DNA of 64,000 nucleotides from an uncultured Ruminococcus sp. GTDB taxonomy: Bacteria > Bacillota_A > Clostridia > Oscillospirales > Ruminococcaceae. The DNA is taken from the NCBI GenBank assembly GCA_900315975.1, contig ONBA01000002.1, positions 1 to 64,000 of the forward strand, written 5' to 3'. The notes under the pieces were generated by a model. It searched no databases, was not told where the DNA came from, and worked only from the letters and a program-made list of their open reading frames with translations. Shown here piece after piece: positions 17,040-26,008 of this stretch. A program made the position numbers and the translations under genes. Positions within the stretch are counted from its first letter, which is position 1. Every line of letters starts with the position of its first letter.

Positions 17040-19430
17040 TTAGAATCCTCGTTTTGCCATTTCCTTCTTGAATTTGGCGTCGATCTTTTCCTGTTTTTTG
17101 CGGGCTTTGAGTTCAGCCTTTGTAAGGGGTCTGTCATCAACAGGAGCGGATCTGTGGGAAGTTGAAGGTCTGCTTGATGAGAAACTGCTTCTTGCCGGAG
17201 CTTTGTACTCTTCAAACTTAGGAACATTTGCCTGTGCCTTTGCCTCGGCAGCCTTTTTCTGCTTGAGTGAGTTGTCGCCGAGCTGTGAAAGAACGTCTTC
17301 GATAGAGCCGATAACACGTGTTCTCTGCTGGAGTCCCTGAGTATCTGTAAGGCTCTGGTTAGCGTATTCCTTTGACTCTGATATAGCATTTATGAATGCC
17401 TGAGATGTTGAACGTGAATGCGGATTTGTTGCGATCTTGGAAACGTTCGCAGTTACCGGCGAACCCTTTGCAGCTTCTGCTGCTGCAATCCTCTGTCCGG
17501 GGGTCATATCCTTTGAGGAAGTTGGAACTTCCTGAGCAGCCTTGATAGCGTCCTGGAGACGTGTATTCTTGTTGAAAGGAGCGTTGAAAGCAGGAATTTC
17601 CTGACCGGGAATAGGTGCAAGGACTGGCTGACCGTTTTCGTCGTAACCGGTTATCTGCATCTGAACATATGTGTAAATAGGCTGATTTGTAACGTCGTAG
17701 CCTGTGATCTGCGGAACAGAGATTATCTGTGACGGATTCGGCATAGGCTGAGCTGCTGCGAAAGGTTTCTTTGGAACTGTCGGAGCGGGGGCAGACTGAA
17801 CGGGAGCAACCGGCTTCGGAGCATTCTGCTGAGCGGCTTCCATAGCAGCTGCGATATCGTCGATAACCGGAGCAGCCTCCTGCTGAACAGGAGCAGACTG
17901 AATGGGAGCGACCGGCTTCGGAGCATTCTGCTGAGCAGCTTCCATAGCAGCTGCGATATCGTCGATAACCGGAGCAGCCTCCTGCTGAACAGGAGCAGAC
18001 TGAACGGGAGCGGCCGGCTTCGGAGCGTTCTGCTGAGCGGCTTCCATAGCAGCTGCGATATCGTCGATAACCGGAGCAGCCTCCTGCTGAACAGGTGCAG
18101 ACTGAATGGGAGCGGCCGGCTTCGGAGCGTTCTGCTGAGCAGCTTCCATAGCAGCTGCGATGTCATCAATAACGGGAGCGGACTGTGCCGGTGCAGATGG
18201 AACTATATCAATAGCAGGTTCTGCAGCGGATATGTCATCAAGTTCAGGAGCAGGTGCTTCGGGAATAGAGAGTTCCTCGACTTCGGGAACGGCAATGTCC
18301 TCTATTTCTGATGCAACAGCTTCATGAGCGGGCGGAATGTTTATATTCTCAGGATTCGGGAGACCGTTCATCTCTGCCATTTCACCGGGAACTTCCGGCT
18401 GCTGAGCGGCATTTGCTCCGAAAAGCTGGTTTGCGATGAGATCCCATTCGCTTACACTGTTTGCTTCCTGCTCGTTCTGAGCCTGAACTGTTTCCTGAAC
18501 CGGAGCGGCTGATACACTCGGTTCAGCGGTATTAATATCGTTTTCGTAATTGTCAAATGTGCCTGCTGCGGACTGAGCATTCGGGATAGCCTCTATCTGC
18601 TGATCCTGAGGATTCTCAACGGAGAACATATTAAGAATATCATCATCGGATACACTCGGAGCTGGAGCAGCCTGCTGGGGAGCGGGTGCTGCCGGCTGTA
18701 CATTTGCGTTAGCTGCTGATATAGCGGCTGAAATATCGTCAATAACCGGAGGTGCCGCCGGCTGTACGGGTGCCGGAGCAGGAGCCGGTGCGGGTTCAGC
18801 TGCGGGAGAGGGTACAGCGAACTGCGCAAGGAAGTCGTCGTTCTGCTGCGGAGCTGGCTGAGCCGGTGCCGGAGCAGGTTCTGCTGCTGGAGAGGGTACA
18901 GCAAACTGTGCGAGGAAATCGTCAGCCTGCTGAGCGGCAGTTTTTACGGGAGCTTCCTCTTCGGGTTTGTTTATTGCGAACTGAGCAAGGCTATTATCAA
19001 TGGCAACACCTGTGCCGGGGATAGTCTGCTGCTGGACCGGAGCCGGCTGCGGTTCGGGTTCAGGCCTTGAAACAGGCTTTACAGCGACCTGCTTAGGCTG
19101 TCTTGGTTCTTCCTGACGGGCTCTTGTAGGCTTTGCAGTTGTATTGCCGAGAGGGACGATACCTGCGTCTTCAATGCCTTTTTTAGCTCTCATTTTTTCT
19201 TCCTTGAGAAGGAGCTTCATTTCCTTCTGATCGGATTTGATCATTTCTTTGGCGATCTTTGTCTTACATTTTTCGCAAGTAAGTTCACCAAGGTCGGTCA
19301 TGATCGCACCTCTTCGGTAGCGAGTCACGTTTTCTGACTTCAAGAGATTGATTCCGCAGCCTGTCTTTTTGTCGTTGAAGGTTGCGTGTACCTCATCGTT
19401 GAAAGAAGTCGTTACGAGTCTGATATCCAT
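17040..19430 (-). CDS. large Ala/Pro/Gln-rich repeat protein, function unknown
   Basis: 796 residues, no signal peptide or membrane helix seen. N-terminal folded part (about 1-90) with a CEKCK pair and a lysine-rich helix; a long low-complexity middle with repeated LAQFAVPSPAAEPAPAP and IDDI(S/A)AA motifs, including four tandem 34-residue units (VIDDIAAAMEAAQQNAPKP core); a short region with two QITGYD motifs; and a C-terminal helical, basic tail (LTKAELKARKKQEK). The ATG at 19430 has GGAGA upstream; the longer frame lacks one. The layout suggests a scaffold with short linear motifs that dock a partner, but I do not recognise the family. The TPR protein downstream is a candidate partner. Confidence 0.7.
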   Translation of the reverse strand: MDIRLVTTSFNDEVHATFNDKKTGCGINLLKSENVTRYRRGAIMTDLGELTCEKCKTKIAKEMIKSDQKEMKLLLKEEKMRAKKGIEDAGIVPLGNTTAKPTRARQEEPRQPKQVAVKPVSRPEPEPQPAPVQQQTIPGTGVAIDNSLAQFAINKPEEEAPVKTAAQQADDFLAQFAVPSPAAEPAPAPAQPAPQQNDDFLAQFAVPSPAAEPAPAPAPAPVQPAAPPVIDDISAAISAANANVQPAAPAPQQAAPAPSVSDDDILNMFSVENPQDQQIEAIPNAQSAAGTFDNYENDINTAEPSVSAAPVQETVQAQNEQEANSVSEWDLIANQLFGANAAQQPEVPGEMAEMNGLPNPENINIPPAHEAVASEIEDIAVPEVEELSIPEAPAPELDDISAAEPAIDIVPSAPAQSAPVIDDIAAAMEAAQQNAPKPAAPIQSAPVQQEAAPVIDDIAAAMEAAQQNAPKPAAPVQSAPVQQEAAPVIDDIAAAMEAAQQNAPKPVAPIQSAPVQQEAAPVIDDIAAAMEAAQQNAPKPVAPVQSAPAPTVPKKPFAAAQPMPNPSQIISVPQITGYDVTNQPIYTYVQMQITGYDENGQPVLAPIPGQEIPAFNAPFNKNTRLQDAIKAAQEVPTSSKDMTPGQRIAAAEAAKGSPVTANVSKIATNPHSRSTSQAFINAISESKEYANQSLTDTQGLQQRTRVIGSIEDVLSQLGDNSLKQKKAAEAKAQANVPKFEEYKAPARSSFSSSRPSTSHRSAPVDDRPLTKAELKARKKQEKIDAKFKKEMAKRGF
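17755..18180. repeat. four tandem 102-bp coding repeats
   Basis: The stretch around GATATCGTCGATAACCGG recurs at about 17853, 17955, 18057 and 18159, a period of 102 bases (34 codons). The first three copies are nearly identical at DNA level; the fourth (18159) is more diverged, as expected for recent expansion within the large repeat protein gene. Confidence 0.92.
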
Positions 19431-19609
19431 AACATTCTCCAATCCTGCGGGTCTGCCGCAGCTCCGCTTTTCGGCAGCGAACAGCCGATTTTTTCTGACC
19501 GCGTCTAATCGGTCCCCCAAAACGCTTGCTGTCAGACCTGACCTGAAAATTAGTAAGTTTCATAGAAAGAACGGACAGTCTGATTCACTAAGCATTACTA
19601 TACAAGTAC

Positions 19610-19638
19610 ATTATACCTGATACGACAAAAAAAATCAA
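19610..19638 (-). promoter_or_regulatory. promoter of the repeat-protein gene
   Basis: On the minus strand TTGATT (19638-19633), 17-base spacer, TATAAT (19615-19610). It leaves a leader of about 175 bases before the ATG at 19430, with short GC-rich hairpins (GACCG/CGGTC, CGGC/GCCG). The stretch 19640-19870 is AT-rich and shows no gene. Confidence 0.7.
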
Positions 19639-19876
19639 CAGTTTCTTAAAAAAATCAAGGTGAAATTATACTGTTTTTTAATTTTTCAGCGGAAATAACA
19701 AATTGTTATTGATTTTTTTGTCAAAAACTTCCTTGCAAGTTATAAAGAAATGAGAAGTTTATACATTTTACGGCAAAAAGCCACAAGATTTAAAGTTAAA
19801 TGATTTTGAGACGTTCATTTTTATGGTGCCTTTGAAAAAATATATGTGAAAATTTACAAAATTAATACCCAGCCTA

Positions 19877-19905
19877 TTGCAGTATCGGGACGGATGTAGT
19901 ATAAT
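19877..19905 (+). promoter_or_regulatory. promoter of the glycosyltransferase gene
   Basis: TTGCAG at 19877-19882, 17-base spacer, TATAAT at 19900-19905, about 70 bases upstream of the gene. The -35 box overlaps the left arm of the 14-bp inverted repeat described separately. Confidence 0.75.
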
Positions 19906-19964
19906 TAATAGTGTATTTATTATTTTCGGAGGCGGAGACTGCGTTCTTTGCCGTCCCGATACTG
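19880..19964. repeat. perfect 14-bp inverted repeat flanking a promoter
   Basis: CAGTATCGGGACGG (19880-19893) and its exact reverse complement CCGTCCCGATACTG (19951-19964), 57 bases apart. The left arm overlaps the -35 region, the right arm ends against the AGGAGG ribosome binding site. The expected transcript start lies between them, so the pair acts at DNA level if this promoter is used. Confidence 0.85.
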
Positions 19965-19976
19965 AGGAGGTAACTC

Positions 19977-20954
19977 ATGAAACTTGTTTCTGTTGTTGTG
20001 CCATGCTACAACGAAGAAGAAGTCCTTCCAATGTTCTATGACGAGATAACCAAGGTAACGGATTCCATGAAAAAGGAACACTCCGAACTTGAGTTTGAAT
20101 TTCTTTTCATAAACGACGGTTCAAAGGACCGTACCCTTGAGATATTCAGACAGCTTGCAGATAAGGACAAGCGTGTGAGATATATTTCATTTTCACGTAA
20201 TTTCGGCAAGGAATCCGGTATGTACGCCGGACTCAAAAACGCTAAGGGCGACTACGTTGTTGTTATGGACGCTGACCTTCAGCATCCGCCGGCTTTCCTG
20301 CCTCAGATGTACAACTACGTCAAGGACGGCGAATTTGACTGCGCTACTACCCGCCGTGTAAGCAGAACAGGCGAATCTAAGGTTCGTTCCGCTTTTGCAA
20401 GGCTTTTCTATAAGATAATCAATAAAATATCTCAGACCGAGATAGTCGACGGTGCTCAGGATTTCCGGTTCATGACAAGACAGATGGTCGATGCTATCCT
20501 TGAAATGTCGGAATACAACCGCTTCTCGAAAGGTATTTTCAGCTGGGTCGGCTTCAGAGTGAAGTATATGCCATATGAGAATGTTGAGCGCCCCGCCGGT
20601 ACAACTTCATGGTCTTTCTGGGGACTCTTCAAGTACGCTATCGAAGGCGTTATGGCTTTCTCGACTGCGCCGCTTGCATTCCCGATAATCCTCGCAATAA
20701 TCTGTGCGGTGCTTTCAATACCGCTCTTCCTTATAGCACTGATTGGTGCAATACTTTACTGGCAGGTCACAACTGTTGTTACAGCTGTATCCGGTGTGGC
20801 ACTCCTCATCGGCGCGATGATAATGATGTGTATCGGCATCATCGGTATGTACCTCGGCAAGACCTACATGGAAGTAAAGAAACGTCCTATCTACCTGACC
20901 GGTGAGACGGAAGAATCCTACCGTGCCGCTAAGAAGTCCGGCGACGACAAATAA
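19977..20954 (+). CDS. family 2 glycosyltransferase, polyprenol-phosphate type
   Basis: 325 residues. GT-A domain with VSVVVPCYNEEEVLP at the start, the INDGSKDRT motif, and the metal-binding DADLQHPP; then DGAQDFRFMTRQ. Two membrane helices at the C-terminus (about 235-262 and 268-294). This layout matches GtrB/DPM1/CsbB-like enzymes that transfer a sugar from a nucleotide donor to undecaprenyl phosphate for cell-surface decoration. ATG after GAGGAGG. It heads a plus-strand run leading into the purine genes. Confidence 0.92.
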   Translation: MKLVSVVVPCYNEEEVLPMFYDEITKVTDSMKKEHSELEFEFLFINDGSKDRTLEIFRQLADKDKRVRYISFSRNFGKESGMYAGLKNAKGDYVVVMDADLQHPPAFLPQMYNYVKDGEFDCATTRRVSRTGESKVRSAFARLFYKIINKISQTEIVDGAQDFRFMTRQMVDAILEMSEYNRFSKGIFSWVGFRVKYMPYENVERPAGTTSWSFWGLFKYAIEGVMAFSTAPLAFPIILAIICAVLSIPLFLIALIGAILYWQVTTVVTAVSGVALLIGAMIMMCIGIIGMYLGKTYMEVKKRPIYLTGETEESYRAAKKSGDDK

Positions 20955-20965
20955 GGGGCAGACTC

Positions 20966-22066
20966 TTGAATAAGCATACGCGTCTCGTTGCTTCTCTGCT
21001 TTTTGTTGTCATCATCATACTTGCCGCTGCGATAACCCGCTTCTACCTCAATGTACCTGACGATGTTGCTAACAATAACACGCAGACTGAGATAGTACGC
21101 AAGCTTATCAGCGACAGCAAAGGAAATTACATCTTCAGCGACGGCAACGGAAGCTTCGGTATCGCTGATAGTGAGGACCGTATAATCGTCGCTCCTGAAT
21201 GGAATGAGATAAGATTCGCCGGAAACGGTAAGTGCATTGCCGCCGCTAAAACAGGCAGTCAGCAGCTTTATGGCTGTATCGACTACGAGGGCAATATCGT
21301 TATCCCTTTCATTTACAGCAGTATCACTAAGCACGAACCTGCCGGAAATGTTTACTATGTCGCGGAGAGTGCCGCTGATAATTCGTGTGTACTCTATGAC
21401 GACGGCTTTTCACCGTGTTTCCGCCGTTCGTGGACTTCGTGCTCTATCAGGGATAAGGAGGTCACTCTTGCTGACAGCTCGGGTGTTTACACGTTCTCTT
21501 CATCAAAAGCCGGACTCTTCTTTACAAGAGCGTCCGTTACAGGCGAAACGATGGGAAGTACGTATACTATTGATATCCTCAGCAGAGTACTGCTCTCAAA
21601 GCTGAGTATCGACATGATAGAGGATATGTCCGGTATCGCCGGAAAATACATAGAATACGCTTTCACCGGAAATGACGAGATCCTCTCGGAGATAACTACC
21701 GGCAGCCGCTCGGGTTTCTCTCAGCTTTTTCCTGATGACCACAGACTCCTTTCAAAAGAACTGCTCGGTATCTCGGATATACACCTTTATTCTATAAGGT
21801 CCGACGACGGCACACCCTGCTATGAGGTCGCTTTCACAGCCGATACCGGGATAACCTATACCGATGAAAACGGAGAACAGAAAACTCTCCGTGAAGGATA
21901 TAAAGCCGCAGTTAAATTCAGCGGCAATTCAGTGAGCGACCTGAAAGCTACTTCGGGCTGCTTCGAGAATGAAATGCCGGAATACCCCAAGCCGGCTGAA
22001 AAAACAGATATTTCCGATGGGGCGGACAAAGACGAAAATAGTCCTAACGGACAGACAGGAGAATAG
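20966..22066 (+). CDS. membrane-anchored WG-repeat-like protein, function unknown
   Basis: 366 residues. N-terminal anchor helix (residues 6-27), then an extracytoplasmic part with two WG-like units: GIADSEDRIIVAPEWNEI and YGCIDYEGNIVIPFIYSSI. Such repeats occur in secreted or surface proteins of unknown role. The C-terminal tail is acidic and low-complexity. The start is TTG at 20966, seven bases after AAGGGG and 11 bases after the glycosyltransferase stop; it ends three bases before purE. The glycosyltransferase neighbour suggests a cell-surface role. Confidence 0.65.
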   Translation: MNKHTRLVASLLFVVIIILAAAITRFYLNVPDDVANNNTQTEIVRKLISDSKGNYIFSDGNGSFGIADSEDRIIVAPEWNEIRFAGNGKCIAAAKTGSQQLYGCIDYEGNIVIPFIYSSITKHEPAGNVYYVAESAADNSCVLYDDGFSPCFRRSWTSCSIRDKEVTLADSSGVYTFSSSKAGLFFTRASVTGETMGSTYTIDILSRVLLSKLSIDMIEDMSGIAGKYIEYAFTGNDEILSEITTGSRSGFSQLFPDDHRLLSKELLGISDIHLYSIRSDDGTPCYEVAFTADTGITYTDENGEQKTLREGYKAAVKFSGNSVSDLKATSGCFENEMPEYPKPAEKTDISDGADKDENSPNGQTGE

Positions 22067-22069
22067 AAA

Positions 22070-22570
22070 ATGTCAAAAAAAGTTGCAGTTATCATGGGAA
22101 GCGACAGCGATTTCCCTGTTGTAAAATCAGCTCTTACTGAGCTTAAAAAGTACGGCGTAGAGTTTGAGTGCCGCGTTATGAGCGCTCACAGAACTCCGGC
22201 AGAAGCCGCTGATTTCGCTTCAAATGCCAAGGCTAACGGCTTCGGCGCTATCATCTGTGCGGCAGGTATGGCTGCTCACCTCGCAGGCGTTGTTGCAGGT
22301 CACACAACTTTGCCGGTGATCGGTATACCTATGAAGTCTAAGGCTCTTGAGGGCATAGACGCTCTCCTCGCTACAGTTATGATGCCGCCCGGAGTTCCGG
22401 TCGCTACAGTCGGTATCGACGGTGCTAAGAATGCGGCTGTACTCGCAGTTCAGATGCTCGCTATCGCTGATGATGAGCTCGCTGCAAAGCTCGCTGCTGA
22501 GAAAAAGGCTATGGCTGACGGCGTTATCGCTAAGGATAAGGCTCTTCAGGAGCAGATCGCCGCACTCTGA
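22070..22570 (+). CDS. purE: N5-carboxyaminoimidazole ribonucleotide mutase PurE
   Basis: 166 residues with the PurE class I pattern: VAVIMGSDSDFPVV near the start, RVMSAHRTP with the catalytic His, and GAIICAAGMAAHLAGVVA. It converts N5-CAIR to CAIR in IMP synthesis. ATG with GGAG upstream, three bases after the WG-repeat gene. The purK partner is not in the window. Confidence 0.97.
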   Translation: MSKKVAVIMGSDSDFPVVKSALTELKKYGVEFECRVMSAHRTPAEAADFASNAKANGFGAIICAAGMAAHLAGVVAGHTTLPVIGIPMKSKALEGIDALLATVMMPPGVPVATVGIDGAKNAAVLAVQMLAIADDELAAKLAAEKKAMADGVIAKDKALQEQIAAL

Positions 22571-23220
22571 TGAAGAATTACGACGTTCTTCTTTTTGACC
22601 TCGACGGTACACTTACAGATTCTGAACCGGGTATCATGAACTGCCTGAGCCATGCGCTTAGTATAATGGGATTTGATATGCCAGACGCTCCTGAACGCTT
22701 TCTCGGTCCTCCGCTTTATGATTCTTTTGCGAATTTCTGCGGAATGAACGAGGAACAGGTGAAAGAGGCTGTAAGGATTTTCCGTGAACGTTACAGCACT
22801 AAGGGACTCTTCGAGAACAGCGTTTACGACGGTGTTCCTGAAATGCTGAGTGAACTTAAATCTGCCGGAAAGAGGCTGATGGTCGCAACAAGCAAGGTCG
22901 GTATTTACGCACAACAGATACTTGAACACTTTGGTATCGCTGATTATTTTGAGTTCGTCGGCGGTGCTGAACTCGGCGGAATACGCAACGAAAAGTGGGA
23001 AGTCATTGAATATGTGCTCGCAAATACCGGTATCACTGACCGCTCTGCTGTTCTTATGATAGGTGACAGAAATAACGATGTTATTGGTGCAAATAAAACC
23101 GGACTGAAATGTATGGGTATCCTTTGGGGCTACGGCACGGAGGAGGAACTCTTGCAGGCAGGTGCGGATTATATCGCAGAAACTCCGCAAAAACTCACTG
23201 AAATGATCTTGGAGGGATAG
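22570..23220 (+). CDS. HAD-superfamily phosphatase (Gph/PpaX-like)
   Basis: 216 residues. HAD motif I LLFDLDGTLTDSEPG (nucleophile Asp in DLDGT), a helical cap, motif II (VATSK), motif III Lys, and motif IV LMIGDRNNDVIGA. Such enzymes hydrolyse phosphate from phosphoglycolate, pyrophosphate or nucleotides; the substrate cannot be told. The ATG overlaps the purE stop (TGATG), so the two are translationally coupled. Confidence 0.9.
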   Translation: MKNYDVLLFDLDGTLTDSEPGIMNCLSHALSIMGFDMPDAPERFLGPPLYDSFANFCGMNEEQVKEAVRIFRERYSTKGLFENSVYDGVPEMLSELKSAGKRLMVATSKVGIYAQQILEHFGIADYFEFVGGAELGGIRNEKWEVIEYVLANTGITDRSAVLMIGDRNNDVIGANKTGLKCMGILWGYGTEEELLQAGADYIAETPQKLTEMILEG

Positions 23221-23223
23221 CTC

Positions 23224-23616
23224 ATGTTCGGTATGAAACGCTCATCTGTTGATAATAATGTGAAAAATGTCAGCGATCCGGGACCACGCTTTATTGAAAA
23301 GGAACGCCATTTCATCGGCGGCTGCAAGGAGATAGTGGTTTTGGTCGATACACATACTGAGATACAGTATATGACAACAACTTCACCCAAATCCGGCGTT
23401 CTCATGATGTATGATACTCTCGGCAAACCACTCGTGTCAAACAAGCCTTCAGCAAAGCGCTTTTTTGAAAAGAACCGTCAGCTCATTGCAGGCTGTAAGG
23501 AAGTTATCGTTTTTGTCGATAAGCTCACCGGAGTTCAGTATCTGACCACAACAGCTCCGAATTCTGACGTTATCATGCTCCGTGATAACGATGAGAATCC
23601 GCTTTTTGAAGACTAA
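23224..23616 (+). CDS. tandem DUF6440-like small protein
   Basis: 130 residues made of two copies of the same domain of about 55 residues: RFIEKERHFIGGCKEIVVLVD...IQYMTTTSPKSGVLMMYD and RFFEKNRQLIAGCKEVIVFVD...VQYLTTTAPNSDVIMLRD. Each has the pattern of the DUF6440 family (a VDxxTGVxYL core followed by a short strand and DNxGNPL-like end). Function unknown. Three bases after the phosphatase gene, in the purine cluster. Confidence 0.65.
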   Translation: MFGMKRSSVDNNVKNVSDPGPRFIEKERHFIGGCKEIVVLVDTHTEIQYMTTTSPKSGVLMMYDTLGKPLVSNKPSAKRFFEKNRQLIAGCKEVIVFVDKLTGVQYLTTTAPNSDVIMLRDNDENPLFED

Positions 23617-23745
23617 AGACATCACTGCGCAAAGCACGCCTGTCGTATTTGCACGGTGTCAGATTAACAGCATTCGCTTACAATTTCCGCATAGACGCGG
23701 AGTTGCATATACACATTTATATAATTCTCAAGGAGGAATTTCAAA

Positions 23746-24465
23746 ATGGCAAACATTGAAAAGAAGGAACAGCTCTATGAGGGCAAGGCTAAGAAGGTCT
23801 ATGCTACTAACGACCCCGACCTCGTTATCGTTGATTACAAGGACGACGCTACTGCGTTCAACGGTGAGAAGAAGGGCACTATTTCCGGCAAGGGCGTTAT
23901 CAACAACAAAATGACAAACTTCATGTTCAAAATGCTCGAAAAAGAAGGCGTTCCTACTCATCTCGTAGAGGAGATAAGCGACCGCGAGACTATCGTAAAG
24001 AAGGTTTCAATAGTTCCCCTTGAGGTCATCATAAGAAACGTTGCAGCAGGCAGCTTCTCAAAGAGAATGGGCGTTGAGGAAGGCAAACAGCTCCTTTGCC
24101 CGATACTCGAATTCAGCTACAAGAACGACGATCTCGGCGATCCTTTCATCAATGACTACTATGCACTCGCTCTCGGTATCGCTACTAAAGAGGACATCGA
24201 GACTATCTCAAAGTACGCTTTCAAGGTAAACGAGTTCATGGTAAAGTTCTTCAAGGGTCTTAATATCGACCTCATCGACTTCAAGATCGAATTCGGTAAA
24301 ACTTCTGACGGCACTATCATCCTCGCTGATGAGATCTCCCCTGATACCTGCCGTTTCTGGGATTCAACTACTCATGAAAAGCTTGATAAGGACCGCTTCC
24401 GCAGAGATATGGGCGGCGTAGAAGAGGCTTATCAGGAAATCATGAAGAGACTTATGGGAGAATAA
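23746..24465 (+). CDS. purC: SAICAR synthase PurC
   Basis: 239 residues with [33 protein letters not shown] at the start and [29 protein letters not shown] near the end, the two PurC signatures. It joins CAIR and aspartate using ATP. ATG after AAGGAGG. The 129-base gap upstream contains a small CCGC/GCGG hairpin but no clear promoter with proper spacing. Confidence 0.97.
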   Translation: MANIEKKEQLYEGKAKKVYATNDPDLVIVDYKDDATAFNGEKKGTISGKGVINNKMTNFMFKMLEKEGVPTHLVEEISDRETIVKKVSIVPLEVIIRNVAAGSFSKRMGVEEGKQLLCPILEFSYKNDDLGDPFINDYYALALGIATKEDIETISKYAFKVNEFMVKFFKGLNIDLIDFKIEFGKTSDGTIILADEISPDTCRFWDSTTHEKLDKDRFRRDMGGVEEAYQEIMKRLMGE

Positions 24466-24468
24466 TTT

Positions 24469-25893
24469 ATGGGCGGATTTTTCGGTGCAGCCAGCAAAAA
24501 TGACTGCGTTACTGATGTTTTCTTCGGTACAGACTACCATTCCCACCTCGGCACCCGCCGCGGCGGTATGACATCTTACTCCGAGGACAAAGGATTTCAG
24601 AGAAATATTCACAGTATTGAAAATTCACCCTTCAGAACTAAATTTGAGACAGACGTTGTGAATATGCGCGGAAAACTCTGTATCGGCTGTATCAGCGATA
24701 CAGACCCGCAGCCTATCATGGTTCGCTCAAAGCTCGGACTCTATGCTGTCTGTTCAGTAGGTATTATACGCAATGCCGAAGCTCTCGTTGATGAGCTCCT
24801 TGAAAAGGGCTGCGCTAACTTTGAGTCGATGTCAAGCGGTAATATCAACTCCGGCGACCTCATCGCTGCCCTTATCGCACAGCGCGATAACTTCGTTGAC
24901 GGTATCCGCTATGCGCAGAGCAAGATAGACGGCACCATGTCACTTATAATCCTCACAAAAGACAGCATTATCGCTGCTCGTGACCAGTACGGCAGACTCC
25001 CTATCGTCATCGGTAAGCGCTGGGACGGCTTCTGCCTTTCTACAGAGTCGTTCGCTTTCCAGAAACTCGGTTATGAGACCTATAAGGAACTCACTGCCGG
25101 CGAGATAGTAAGAATTACTGCTGACGGCTGTGAGGTAATGGCTGAAGGCGACCCCTCAAAGATGAAGATATGTACCTTCCTCTGGACTTATTACGGCTAT
25201 CCTACTGCCTGCTATGAGGGGGTCAACGTTGAAGTAATGCGTACTCGCAACGGTGAGATAATGGCTGAAAATGATATCGCAGCAGGCAAACTCCCCGATG
25301 TCGATTTCGTATGCGGAGTTCCGGATTCGGGTACTCCCCACGCTATCGGTTACGCAAACAGAAGCGGTATCCCATTTGCCCGTCCTTTTATAAAGTATAC
25401 CCCTACATGGCCGCGCAGCTTCATGCCTACAAATCAGAGCATGAGAAATGTTGTGGCTAAAATGAAGCTTATACCCGTTCATGAGCTTATCGAGGGCAAA
25501 AAGCTTCTCTTCGTCGATGACAGTATCGTCCGCGGTACTCAGATGAGAGAGACTGTTGAGTTCCTCTATGAAAACGGCGCTAAGGAAGTTCATATGCGTT
25601 CTGCCTGCCCGCCTATCATGTACGGCTGCAAATATCTCAACTTCTCAAGAAGCCATTCAGAGCTTGAACTCATCGCCCGTCAGATCATAGACGAGTTCGA
25701 GGGCGAGGAGGGTGTTAAGTATCTCGCTGAATACAGCGATACAAATACCGAAAGAGGCAAGCGTATGCGTGATGAGATATGCCGCCGGCTCAAGCTTACT
25801 TCACTTGAATTCCAGTCGCTTCCCGGAAAGGTAAAGGCTGTAGGTCTGCCTGAGTGCAATCTCTGCACATACTGCTGGAGCGGCAAAGAATAA
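24469..25893 (+). CDS. purF: amidophosphoribosyltransferase homologue without glutaminase cysteine
   Basis: 474 residues. The phosphoribosyltransferase half is intact, with the PRPP loop LLFVDDSIVRGTQMRETV and the CGVPDSGTPHAIGYA region. The C-terminus keeps cysteines (CNLCTYC) like the iron-sulfur ligands of Bacillus PurF. The N-terminal Ntn domain begins MGGFFGAAS where PurF normally has a catalytic Cys at the processed N-terminus (CG(V/I)FG); the HNGN-type oxyanion motif is also gone (AVCSVGIIRN). The enzyme normally makes phosphoribosylamine from PRPP and glutamine; this one may use free ammonia or an external ammonia source. Three bases after purC; GGGAG ahead of the ATG. Confidence 0.85.
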   Translation: MGGFFGAASKNDCVTDVFFGTDYHSHLGTRRGGMTSYSEDKGFQRNIHSIENSPFRTKFETDVVNMRGKLCIGCISDTDPQPIMVRSKLGLYAVCSVGIIRNAEALVDELLEKGCANFESMSSGNINSGDLIAALIAQRDNFVDGIRYAQSKIDGTMSLIILTKDSIIAARDQYGRLPIVIGKRWDGFCLSTESFAFQKLGYETYKELTAGEIVRITADGCEVMAEGDPSKMKICTFLWTYYGYPTACYEGVNVEVMRTRNGEIMAENDIAAGKLPDVDFVCGVPDSGTPHAIGYANRSGIPFARPFIKYTPTWPRSFMPTNQSMRNVVAKMKLIPVHELIEGKKLLFVDDSIVRGTQMRETVEFLYENGAKEVHMRSACPPIMYGCKYLNFSRSHSELELIARQIIDEFEGEEGVKYLAEYSDTNTERGKRMRDEICRRLKLTSLEFQSLPGKVKAVGLPECNLCTYCWSGKE

Positions 25894-25907
25894 TAATACT
25901 ATTCGCA

Positions 25908-25982
25908 TTGAAGCAGGGGCGGTGCCTGCATCTCCTCTGCAACTATAGACGTACGCTGCGGGCTGATGTTGGCATCAGCCCC
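25908..25982. repeat. REP-like intergenic hairpin element
   Basis: Between purF and purM: GCAGGGGCGGTGCCTGC is a small dyad, and GGGCTGATG-TTGG-CATCAGCCC (25960-25981) is a perfect 9-bp hairpin followed by CTACA, without a T-run. The form resembles dispersed intergenic hairpin repeats of clostridia; only one copy was noticed here. Confidence 0.45.
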
Positions 25983-26008
25983 TACAAACCCATTACAAGG
26001 AGGATACT

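Noticed and set aside
23617..23745. Promoter or purine riboswitch before purC
   Set aside because: TTGCAT and TATAAT are only 11 bases apart, and the conserved core of the guanine riboswitch is absent.
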